The notes below the pieces were generated by a model, which was not told the origin of the DNA, did no database searches, and saw only the letters and a program-made list of their open reading frames with translations. Positions 25,305 to 33,109 of a stretch of 53,134 bases of DNA are shown one piece after another. The stretch is from Prolixibacteraceae bacterium (GTDB lineage: Bacteria; Bacteroidota; Bacteroidia; Bacteroidales; Prolixibacteraceae): NCBI GenBank assembly GCA_003457135.1, contig DMSQ01000027.1, forward strand, positions 60,235 through 113,368. The letters are read 5' to 3'. A program made the position numbers and the translations under genes. Within the stretch, counting starts at the first letter, position 1; each line of letters starts with the position of its first letter.

Positions 25305-27752
25305 ATGAAACCAAACCTGCCAATTAGCTCGTTATCCAAAAAATGCTATTTTGGGCTAATCCGACTCCTTTTATTGATCGCTTTTCTATTGATCGCTTCA
25401 GGTAATCTGGTGTCAGGACAAGAACCTTCAGGAAAAACATTTATAGTGGCTACCGGAGGATCAGACAGCAATCCGGGAACCTTTTCGCAGCCACTGGCAA
25501 CGCTCGAGGCTGCCCGTAATGCTGCACGATCGGCCCAGCCTGGTAACCACCGAATCGTTGTTATGCCTGGTGAATATTATCTCACTAAACCGTTTGAACT
25601 CGACAGGAGGGATAATGGACTCACCATTGAAGCAGATACGAGCGGAGCAGTAATCCTTTATGGAGGAACTCTGATAACTGGTTGGAATAGAGACGGAGAT
25701 AAATTTTGGTATGCCGATTTGCCCGGTGTGAAAGAAGGAACCTGGGACTTCCGTTCTTTGGTTGTGAACGGATGGATGCCTGAGCGTGCACGTATGCCTG
25801 AATCGGGGACCTTCCTGCATCAGCAAAGCTGGGATATCCGTGTCCTTCCTGCGGTAGCAGGTTACTGGGAACGCCAACCCTATCCTGAAGAATTGAAGGT
25901 GATGGCCTACAATCCAAAGGATATTCCTGAAACTCTTGATGTAAAGAATGCTGAGGTGAGGGTTTATCACATGTGGGACGAATCGCTTGTAGGTGTCGCC
26001 CAAAACGATATCAGGAAGCATGAATTAATTTTCTCAACACCAGCAATTTATCCACCTGGCGCTTTTGGCAAGAAAGAATATGTCATTTGGAATACACGGG
26101 AAGGAATGACAAAACCTGGCCGATGGTATCTCGATCGTACAGCCGGTCGTCTGGTTTACTGGCCCCTGGAAGGTGAGGATATGGCGAAGGCGAAGATAAT
26201 CGCACCCAAAATTGAGCAAATCATCCGCATCACCGGAGAACCAAATTTGAATGCAGAAAATATAACGATCCGAGGACTGAAACTTCAGGCTACGAACATA
26301 CCGCTCAAACCAGCCGGCTTTGGTGGCGCTTTTCTCGATGGCGCATTAAATTTGCGGAATACGACGAATTGCAGCCTCGAAAAACTTGAAATCTCGAATG
26401 TGGGTGGTCTGGGAATTGTGGCAGAACAAATGACTGATGGCCGGATTATTGGCTGCCATATTCATAACACCGGGGCTTGTGGCGTTAAGGTAAATGCGTT
26501 CGATACCTTTATTGCACACAATCACATTCACGATGTGGGTATTTATTTTCCAAGTTCTGTGGCATTTTACACACAATCAAGCGGCAAAGGAACCCATATT
26601 TACCGCAACGAAATTCATGATGCACCCTATTCAGGAATGATAATTGGTAAAACCGGACTTTTGGTTGAAGAGAATCTCATCTACCGGGTTATGCGCGAAA
26701 TACATGATGGCGCCGCGATCTATGCTTCCGGAGGCAATAATATCATATTGCGTGGCAATGTTGTGCGCGATATTTCGGAATCCGGCCAGGGATTTGGGGT
26801 TAGCGCCTATTACCTTGACGAAGGTGCAACCGACTGTATAGTTGAAAAAAATGTTTCATTCAATGTGTCAAGACCCGTGCATAACCATATTGCCCGCAAT
26901 ACAATAATCCGCGATAATGTATTCATCACCGATGAAGATATGACCTTGTCATTTCAATCGTCGGCCAACTTCACATTTGAACGTAATACCCTAATTACCA
27001 AGGGTAAAATCAATATAACCCAGCCTAATGCCATCAGTATCTGGAAGGGCAATAAAATATTTAGTAACGGTCGTGGGTTGAACAATTCTCCGCAGGCATT
27101 CACGATTGATTCTGTAATGCCCTCCATGCCCATTCCCGGACGTAAATCCTATCCGATTGAGGTTTTGCGCACCATTAAAACACCTTCGCTTGACGGAAAC
27201 CTTACCTCTGATGAATGGCCCGGAGATTTTCAGCGGCTTGACAGGGAACCCTCGCGATTACCGGCAAGTGGGCCGCCTGTTTTAGTCAAGTTTTCTTACG
27301 ATGATCAATTCCTGTACCTGGGTGCAATAGTTACCATGTTTGAACCTGAAAAGATTAGTCAGGGAAGCGCATGGGGAAAAGACGATGGTATTGAGATTTC
27401 TCTTGGTGGTTTGACAGGTAAAGGCAAGCCGGTTACATACGTGATCCGCACATACATTGACGGAACAGTCCAAAGTGTAACCGATGCCGGCGCAACAGCC
27501 AGGGAGGCCGAACATCTTGGAAAGGAAGTACGGTTTATTCCAAAAATGAAACAAAAGCGGGGTAATGGTGGTGGTTGGATTGCCGAATGGGCTATTCCTT
27601 TCAGAGCGATTGGGTTAAAGCCTAAGCCAAATTTGAAAGTTGCATTTAATATGTGTGCCTATCTGAATGAGTACGGCAAATGGCATTGCTGGGAAGGCGC
27701 TCAGGGTGAGAGCTGGCAGGTTGATCAGGCCGGAATGCTCCTGCTTAAGTAA
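25305..27752 (+). CDS. Secreted right-handed beta-helix protein with CBM9-like C-terminus
   Basis: 815 residues from the ATG at 25305, which gives a signal peptide (FGLIRLLLLIAFLLIASG ending near SGQ); the reading frame is open further upstream to 25191. The mature start FIVATGGSDSNPGTFSQP and LATLEAARNAARSA is typical of Bacteroidota beta-helix glycosidases and lyases, including GH141-like proteins. Residues about 350-610 contain many IxxNxIxD-type coils (ENLIYRVMREIHDGAAIY, IILRGNVVRDI). The C-terminal 190 residues (PSLDGNLTSDEWPGDF, KFSYDDQFLYLGAIV, GGWIAEWAIPF) resemble a CBM9/DOMON-like sugar-binding domain. It probably acts on an acidic or complex polysaccharide; the catalytic family cannot be fixed by eye. 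Confidence 0.78.
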   Translation: MKPNLPISSLSKKCYFGLIRLLLLIAFLLIASGNLVSGQEPSGKTFIVATGGSDSNPGTFSQPLATLEAARNAARSAQPGNHRIVVMPGEYYLTKPFELDRRDNGLTIEADTSGAVILYGGTLITGWNRDGDKFWYADLPGVKEGTWDFRSLVVNGWMPERARMPESGTFLHQQSWDIRVLPAVAGYWERQPYPEELKVMAYNPKDIPETLDVKNAEVRVYHMWDESLVGVAQNDIRKHELIFSTPAIYPPGAFGKKEYVIWNTREGMTKPGRWYLDRTAGRLVYWPLEGEDMAKAKIIAPKIEQIIRITGEPNLNAENITIRGLKLQATNIPLKPAGFGGAFLDGALNLRNTTNCSLEKLEISNVGGLGIVAEQMTDGRIIGCHIHNTGACGVKVNAFDTFIAHNHIHDVGIYFPSSVAFYTQSSGKGTHIYRNEIHDAPYSGMIIGKTGLLVEENLIYRVMREIHDGAAIYASGGNNIILRGNVVRDISESGQGFGVSAYYLDEGATDCIVEKNVSFNVSRPVHNHIARNTIIRDNVFITDEDMTLSFQSSANFTFERNTLITKGKINITQPNAISIWKGNKIFSNGRGLNNSPQAFTIDSVMPSMPIPGRKSYPIEVLRTIKTPSLDGNLTSDEWPGDFQRLDREPSRLPASGPPVLVKFSYDDQFLYLGAIVTMFEPEKISQGSAWGKDDGIEISLGGLTGKGKPVTYVIRTYIDGTVQSVTDAGATAREAEHLGKEVRFIPKMKQKRGNGGGWIAEWAIPFRAIGLKPKPNLKVAFNMCAYLNEYGKWHCWEGAQGESWQVDQAGMLLLK

Positions 27753-27756
27753 AAAC

Positions 27757-27870
27757 TTGATTTTTACAGTCTCAAAGTTTGAACTGTATTTCAATCATGA
27801 ATTTATACGTGAGATGTATGAACAGGCTGAGGAACAGGTAATCAACAAAATTAAAACCTATTTAATATGA
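27757..27870 (+). pseudogene. Short reading-frame remnant before the PQQ dehydrogenase
   Basis: A 37-residue frame from TTG at 27757, ending FIREMYEQAEEQVINKIKTYLI. Its stop overlaps the next start as ATGA. The helical, protein-like tail suggests the end of a lost gene, or a coupling peptide. No family was recognised. Confidence 0.25.
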
Positions 27871-29984
27871 ATCTATTTATGAAAACAATCTGCATATTGG
27901 GAGTTGTTTACTTTCTGGGGGGTTGTACATTTTCTGACCAATCCAATTACGATTCCTGGACTGAATACCTGGGAGGCCCTGACCGAAATCATTATTCAAC
28001 ACTTTCTCAGATTGATACTAATAATGTAGCACATTTAGAAATTGAGTGGATTTACGAAACTCCTGATAGCGGACAAATGCAAATGAACCCTGTCATGATA
28101 AATGGTGTAGTTTACGGGGTAACAGCAGCCTTAAAAGCATTTGCACTGGATGCAGCCACTGGCAAAGAACTATGGCTATACAAAGATTCAGCGTCAACCA
28201 GTGGAACCTGCAGAGGTGTTGCCTATTGGGAAGATGGAAATGATAAGCGCATTTTTTATACCGTGGGTGCTAATTTGTTGGCATTGAATGCAATGGATGG
28301 GAAATTGATCCCAACATTTGGGAACAATGGAAAAGTAAATCTGCACACAGGGCTGCCCGATCAGGCGAAGGATAAGTATATCACAAGCACTACACCCGGA
28401 ACAATATTTAAAAATTTAATTATAATGCCAGTAAGGGTTGACGAGAATGCAGGTGCCGCGCCAGGCCATATCAGGGCATTTGACGTAAGGACAGGGAAAT
28501 TGATCTGGACATTTCATACCATACCCCAACCAGGAGAAAAAGGTTATGAGACATGGCCCAAAGAAGCATACAAGAACATCAATGTTGGTGCAGTAAATAA
28601 TTGGGCAGGCATGGCATTGGATAAAAAAACTGGTATTCTCTTTATTCCATTGGGATCGGCGGCACCTGACTTTTATGGCGCCAACAGAAAAGGGCCCAAC
28701 CTCTTCGCTAACTGTTTGCTGGCGCTTAATGCCGATGATGGTACTTATAAGTGGCACTTTCAAATGATACACCACGATTTATGGGATAGGGACCTGCCTG
28801 CTCCTCCCAATTTAATAGTAGTTACTAAAAATGGGAAACATGTTGATGCAGTGGCGCAGGTTACCAAGCAGGGTTACGTTTATGTATTCGACAGAAAAAC
28901 GGGCGAGTCCATGTTCCCGATTAATGAAATAGCAGCGCCAGTCTCATCTCTGCCTGGAGAGCAGGCATGGTCTTCACAACCTGTACCTTCTTTGCCAAAA
29001 CCATTCGCGAGGGAAGCTTTTCTATTAACTGAAAATGATGTCAGCCCTTTCGCCACTAATAAAGAGGAACTTAAACATTTATTAACATCTTCAGATAAAA
29101 GATTATTCGCTCCACCCGATACCAATAACGTTTTGTTGTTGCCTGGTTATGACGGCGGCGCTGAATACGGCGGCGCAGCAGCAGATCCCTTTAACGGAAT
29201 TTTATATGTAAATGCAAATGAAATGGCCTGGTTTCTGAGAATGGAGCGCCACAATGAATCACTTCATCCTGGCAAACCAAATCAGCAAATATCAGCCGGT
29301 GAACAAATTTATAGTATTTATTGTAGTTCTTGTCATGGGGAAGACAAGCGGGGCATTGCTTCCAGCGGTTACCCCGATCTCTCCAACATCGCGCAGAAAC
29401 AGGCACAGCAATATGTGCTGCAGATTATCAACAACGGAAAAGGTATGATGCCGGGGTTTCCAAACATCACGAAAGAAGATAAACGAAGATTGGTTGAATA
29501 TTTATACGGAGTAGAAAAGAAGGAAGCGGTTTCTGCCGATCTGTCAATTATTCCGCAGGATTTATACAAATTCACAGGCTATACAAAATTTCTGGATGAA
29601 AAAGGGTTGCCTGCCATTACCCCTCCGTGGGGAACACTCACTTCAATTGATTTAAACACAGGTAAGCATATTTGGCAAACTACTTTGGGAATTACACCGG
29701 GTCTCCCAAATCAGGAGACCAATCCAACCGGATGTGAAAATTATGGCGGTCCGATAGTTACTGAAAATGGTTTATTGCTGATAGCCGGAACCAAGGATGG
29801 CATGTTCAGGGCATTTAATAAATATACAGGTAAATTGCTTTGGCAAACGAAACTTCCCGCAGCTTCATTTGCTACTCCGGCAATGTATAGTGTTAATGGG
29901 AAACAATACATTGTGATGGCTTGTGGCGGCGAAAAATTAGGAACCCCAAAAGGAAATACGATTGTTGCCTTTGCATTAAAGTAA
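27867..29984 (+). CDS. PQQ-dependent dehydrogenase lipoprotein with cytochrome c domain
   Basis: 705 residues. The signal sequence ends in the lipobox FLGGC with Cys20, so it is a lipoprotein. The start YLGGPDRNHYSTLSQIDTNN, the blades with LDAATGKELWLY, FDVRTGKLIWTFHT and NKYTGKLLWQTKLP, and MIHHDLWDRDLPAPPNL are typical of membrane-type PQQ glucose/alcohol dehydrogenases (eight-blade propeller). A cytochrome c domain is inserted at about 475-560, with heme motif CSSCHG and a Met ligand likely in KGMMPGFP. It would oxidise sugars or alcohols in the periplasm and pass electrons to the respiratory chain. No PQQ synthesis genes are in the window. Its 3' end overlaps the facing aminotransferase gene by nine bases. 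Confidence 0.88.
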   Translation: MNLFMKTICILGVVYFLGGCTFSDQSNYDSWTEYLGGPDRNHYSTLSQIDTNNVAHLEIEWIYETPDSGQMQMNPVMINGVVYGVTAALKAFALDAATGKELWLYKDSASTSGTCRGVAYWEDGNDKRIFYTVGANLLALNAMDGKLIPTFGNNGKVNLHTGLPDQAKDKYITSTTPGTIFKNLIIMPVRVDENAGAAPGHIRAFDVRTGKLIWTFHTIPQPGEKGYETWPKEAYKNINVGAVNNWAGMALDKKTGILFIPLGSAAPDFYGANRKGPNLFANCLLALNADDGTYKWHFQMIHHDLWDRDLPAPPNLIVVTKNGKHVDAVAQVTKQGYVYVFDRKTGESMFPINEIAAPVSSLPGEQAWSSQPVPSLPKPFAREAFLLTENDVSPFATNKEELKHLLTSSDKRLFAPPDTNNVLLLPGYDGGAEYGGAAADPFNGILYVNANEMAWFLRMERHNESLHPGKPNQQISAGEQIYSIYCSSCHGEDKRGIASSGYPDLSNIAQKQAQQYVLQIINNGKGMMPGFPNITKEDKRRLVEYLYGVEKKEAVSADLSIIPQDLYKFTGYTKFLDEKGLPAITPPWGTLTSIDLNTGKHIWQTTLGITPGLPNQETNPTGCENYGGPIVTENGLLLIAGTKDGMFRAFNKYTGKLLWQTKLPAASFATPAMYSVNGKQYIVMACGGEKLGTPKGNTIVAFALK

Positions 29985-31196
29985 CATAGCTGTTTGTCTC
30001 ACTTTACTTCCGGGATAAACTTTCAATGCTTCTTCCAGAATCTTCAGCGAAACAGCCAAATCTTCCTTCTTCAGCACATAAGCAATACGGACTTCATCTT
30101 TTCCGTATCCCGGAGTGGTATAAAATCCTGAAGCAGGCGCCATGAAGATGGTCTGATTTTCATATTCAAAATCGCTAAGCAGCCAGGCACAAAATACATC
30201 GGCATCGTCAACCGGAAGGCGTGTTACGGTGTAAAATGCTCCCATCGGGATGGGTGAATAAACTCCGTTAATGCGGTTTAATCCGTCAACTAAAAACTTA
30301 CGGCGTTCAACATATTCGTCATACACATCGTGCATGTAGGCCTTGTTGTTTTCAAGCGAAGCTTCAGCGGCAATTTGTCCTATGAGTGGCGGACTCAGGC
30401 GTGCCTGACAAAACTTCATGACATTTTTCTTCAGCGCTTTATTCTTGGTGATGAGTGCGCCAATACGCAAACCACATTCGCTGTAACGTTTCGAAACCGA
30501 ATCAATCAGCACCACGTTCTGCTCAATTCCTTCCAGATGAAAGGCAGAAATATAAGGAGCGCCGGTGTAACAGAATTCGCGGTAAACTTCGTCGGAGAAT
30601 AAATACAGATCGTATTTTTTAACCAGGTCGCGAATCTGGCTCATTTCGGTACGGTTATACAAATATCCGGTAGGGTTATTCGGGTTGCAGATCATAATTC
30701 CCTTCGTTCGAGGAGTGATCAGTTTTTCGAATTCGGCTACAGGCGGCAAGGCAAAACCTTCATCAATTTTCGATGGAATGGATTTAATAACAGCGCCCGC
30801 CAGAATAGCAAAAGCCGTGTAATTGGCGTAGGCCGGTTCAGGCACAATAATCTCATCGCCGGGATCGAGACAGGCTAAAAATGCAAAAGTGACCGCTTCC
30901 GAACCTCCGGAAGTAATGATTATATCTTCGGCAGAAACATCAATTTTAAATGTATGATAGTAGGCTGCAAGCTTTTCACGGAACGATTTGATTCCTTCAC
31001 TCGGAGAATACTCCAGAATTTTGCGGTCAATGTTCCGGATAGCGTCAATCGCACTTTGAGGGCTTGGCAAATCCGGTTGCCCGATATTCAGGTGATACAC
31101 CTTTACTCCCCTTTCCTTGGCTTTGTCAGCCAGGGGAACCAGCTTCCGGATGGGCGAATCCGGCATCAAATTACCACGTTCCGATGTATTTGGCAT
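29976..31196 (-). CDS. Pyridoxal-phosphate aminotransferase, class I
   Basis: 406 residues, aspartate-aminotransferase fold. HLNIGQPDLPSPQSAIDAI and ITSGGSEAVTFAFLACLDPGD are the cofactor-binding start. NPNNPTGYLYNRTEM and LFSDEVYREFCY hold the Asn and Asp/Tyr contacts. The PLP lysine is in SVSKRYSECGLRIGALI, and the C-terminal Arg is in VRIAYVL. Its substrate cannot be read from sequence; the Bacteroidota relatives are labelled as aspartate or aromatic aminotransferases. It has its own -7 box and stands divergent to alanine dehydrogenase. Confidence 0.9.
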   Translation of the reverse strand: MPNTSERGNLMPDSPIRKLVPLADKAKERGVKVYHLNIGQPDLPSPQSAIDAIRNIDRKILEYSPSEGIKSFREKLAAYYHTFKIDVSAEDIIITSGGSEAVTFAFLACLDPGDEIIVPEPAYANYTAFAILAGAVIKSIPSKIDEGFALPPVAEFEKLITPRTKGIMICNPNNPTGYLYNRTEMSQIRDLVKKYDLYLFSDEVYREFCYTGAPYISAFHLEGIEQNVVLIDSVSKRYSECGLRIGALITKNKALKKNVMKFCQARLSPPLIGQIAAEASLENNKAYMHDVYDEYVERRKFLVDGLNRINGVYSPIPMGAFYTVTRLPVDDADVFCAWLLSDFEYENQTIFMAPASGFYTTPGYGKDEVRIAYVLKKEDLAVSLKILEEALKVYPGSKVRQTAMLL

Positions 31197-31225
31197 GTTT
31201 TGGAAAATATTATCAATGAAGCCGG

Positions 31226-31233
31226 CAAATATA
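31226..31233 (-). promoter_or_regulatory. -7 box of the aminotransferase gene
   Basis: TATATTTG on the minus strand, 29 bases before the ATG at 31196. No TTTG at the usual distance. Confidence 0.45.
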
Positions 31234-31397
31234 CGATTATCAATCTTAAATTAAAATTTTCGCTTTTCATTTAATGTGAAATCTTAACAGCACAATAACT
31301 TTCAATTTCATAGGCAGATAAGACAATTTGAGCAAAATCGGTTTTAAATCCTTTACCAGATTTTCGAACCTGAAAAATTCATTGTATTTTATCATGT

Positions 31398-31425
31398 TTT
31401 GCATGGTTAAGATCATCTATTTTTG
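31398..31425 (+). promoter_or_regulatory. Promoter of alanine dehydrogenase
   Basis: TTTG at 31398-31401 and TATTTTTG at 31418-31425 with a 16-base spacer, shorter than usual. The -7 box lies 31 bases before the ATG. Confidence 0.45.
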
Positions 31426-31456
31426 AGCGCTGAGAAAACTTTAAAATATTACGAAG

Positions 31457-32569
31457 ATGATTATTGGAGTTCCAAAAGAAATTAAAAACAATGAAAACCG
31501 AGTTGCTTTAACCCCGGCTGGAGCGGCTGAATTGGTTAAAAATGGCCATACTGTTTACGTACAATCAACTGCCGGTATGGGAAGCGGATTTGAAGATGAA
31601 GATTATATTTATGCACACGCAACCATTCTTCCAACCATTGAAGAGGTATATGCCATTGCTGACATGATCATCAAAGTAAAAGAACCCATCGAATCGGAAT
31701 ATAAGCTGATTAAAAAAGACCAGATTTTATTTACCTATTTCCATTTCGCATCAGGCGAGCCTTTAACTATGGCAATGATCGAAAACGGTTCGATTTGTCT
31801 GGCTTACGAAACTGTTGAAATGGCCGACCGTTCCTTACCACTGCTTATTCCGATGTCAGAAGTGGCCGGACGTATGTCGGTTCAGGAAGGCGCTAAATAT
31901 CTTGAGAAAACTTTTGGTGGATATGGGGTTTTGTTAGGAGGCGTTCCCGGAGTTCCACCTGCAAAAGTACTGATTATCGGTGGCGGAATTGTAGGTACCG
32001 AAGCCGCTAAAATGGCTGGTGGTCTGGGCGCCGATGTGACAATCATCGATGTGAGCCTGAAACGCCTGCGTTATCTCGACGATATTATGCCTGCCAACGT
32101 GAAAACCATGATGAGCAACGAATACAATATCCGTGAAATGGTTCGCAATGCCGATGTGATTATTGGCGCAGTGCTCATTCCCGGTGCGGTTGCTCCAAAG
32201 CTGATTACGCGCGACATGATTCCAACCATGAAACATGGAACGGTTTTGGTTGACGTAGCAGTTGATCAGGGCGGTTGTTTCGAAACAACTGTACCCACCA
32301 CACACGATCATCCGACTTTCGTGATTGACCATGTTATTCACTACTGTGTAGCCAATATGCCGGGAGCGGTGCCTCGTACATCAACCCTGGCTTTGACAAA
32401 CGCAACTCTGCCTTATGCGTTGGAAATCGCGAACAAAGGATGGAAAAAAGCCTGTTTGGACAGTGAACCATTGCGAAAAGGTTTGAATGTGGTAAAAGGA
32501 AAAGTGGTATATCAGGGCGTTGCTGATGCATTTGGACTTCCTTATCAGGATGTTTTGACAGTATTGTAA
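31457..32569 (+). CDS. ald: Alanine dehydrogenase
   Basis: 370 residues. NAD-dependent, reversible conversion of L-alanine to pyruvate and ammonia. MIIGVPKEIKNNENRVALTP is the diagnostic start. VKVKEP-type substrate residues are seen as IIKVKEPIESEY, and the catalytic His is in FTYFHFASG. The NAD fold is VLIIGGGIVGTEAAKMAGGLGADVTIIDV. Near the end GGCFETTVPTTHDHPTF and YCVANMPGAVPRTST are conserved. Normal length. It stands alone between its promoter and a palindrome plus terminator. It may work with the neighbouring divergent aminotransferase in amino-group handling. Confidence 0.96.
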   Translation: MIIGVPKEIKNNENRVALTPAGAAELVKNGHTVYVQSTAGMGSGFEDEDYIYAHATILPTIEEVYAIADMIIKVKEPIESEYKLIKKDQILFTYFHFASGEPLTMAMIENGSICLAYETVEMADRSLPLLIPMSEVAGRMSVQEGAKYLEKTFGGYGVLLGGVPGVPPAKVLIIGGGIVGTEAAKMAGGLGADVTIIDVSLKRLRYLDDIMPANVKTMMSNEYNIREMVRNADVIIGAVLIPGAVAPKLITRDMIPTMKHGTVLVDVAVDQGGCFETTVPTTHDHPTFVIDHVIHYCVANMPGAVPRTSTLALTNATLPYALEIANKGWKKACLDSEPLRKGLNVVKGKVVYQGVADAFGLPYQDVLTVL

Positions 32570-32571
32570 AA

Positions 32572-32594
32572 AGCCCCCTTCAATTCCCCCGCCG
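32572..32594 (+). repeat. GC-rich palindromic repeat after ald
   Basis: Left arm AGCCCCCTT, then core TTCCCCCG-C-CGGGGGAA, then AGGCT. Same family as the copies in valS and at 6055-6088. Confidence 0.6.
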
Positions 32595-32639
32595 GGGGAA
32601 GGCTAAGAGATTGGAATTAGGAAGATAACCTTATTTATA

Positions 32640-32669
32640 GGCCGGAACAGCAAGTTTCGGCCTTTTTTT
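32640..32669 (+). terminator. Terminator after ald
   Basis: GGCCGGAA pairs with TTTCGGCC (one G-U) around CAGCAAG, followed by seven T. Confidence 0.85.
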
Positions 32670-32670
32670 G

Positions 32671-32701
32671 TTGTTTATTCTCAACAATATTGATATATTT
32701 G
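32671..32701 (+). promoter_or_regulatory. Promoter of the XRE regulator gene
   Basis: TTG at 32671-32673, 20 bases, TATATTTG at 32694-32701. It lies 22 bases before the ATG. Confidence 0.6.
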
Positions 32702-32723
32702 TGGATAATAAACAACATTTAAA

Positions 32724-33035
32724 ATGCGAACAAAAAAGCAAATACTGTTTCCTAAATTTCAAAGAATTATGGAGCAGTTGGGCGAAAACATCAAGCTGGC
32801 TCGAAAAAGGCGTAAGCTAACAACCATTCAGGTAGCCGAACGGGCTGGAATTGACCGAACTACGCTTTATCAGATCGAAAAAGGAAATCCAAGCGTTTCA
32901 ATGGGATCATATTTCAATGTATTCAGGGTACTTGGACTTCATGACGATTTTCTGAAACTGGCTGCGGATGATGAGTTTGGAAGAAAGCTTCAGGATTTGG
33001 AATTAATTGGAAAATCTCGAAGTAAACAAACTTGA
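32724..33035 (+). CDS. XRE-family helix-turn-helix protein, HipB-like
   Basis: 103 residues. One HTH domain at about residues 18-75: LGENIKLARKRRKLTTIQVA, RAGIDRTTLYQIEKGNPSVS and MGSYFNVFRVLGL. This pattern matches the DNA-binding antitoxins that precede hipA genes in Bacteroidota. Here no hipA follows; the next gene is valS. It could be an orphan antitoxin or a free-standing regulator. It has its own promoter. Confidence 0.8.
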   Translation: MRTKKQILFPKFQRIMEQLGENIKLARKRRKLTTIQVAERAGIDRTTLYQIEKGNPSVSMGSYFNVFRVLGLHDDFLKLAADDEFGRKLQDLELIGKSRSKQT

Positions 33036-33072
33036 GGTACTTTGAATGATTCGGTCATCGAACTTATTTTTC

Positions 33073-33080
33073 TATTTTTG
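33073..33080 (+). promoter_or_regulatory. -7 box of valS
   Basis: TATTTTTG, 29 bases before the valS ATG. No close TTTG match is seen at the usual distance. Confidence 0.45.
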
Positions 33081-33109
33081 CAACTTCGTTTACAGCATAA
33101 ATAAATACA

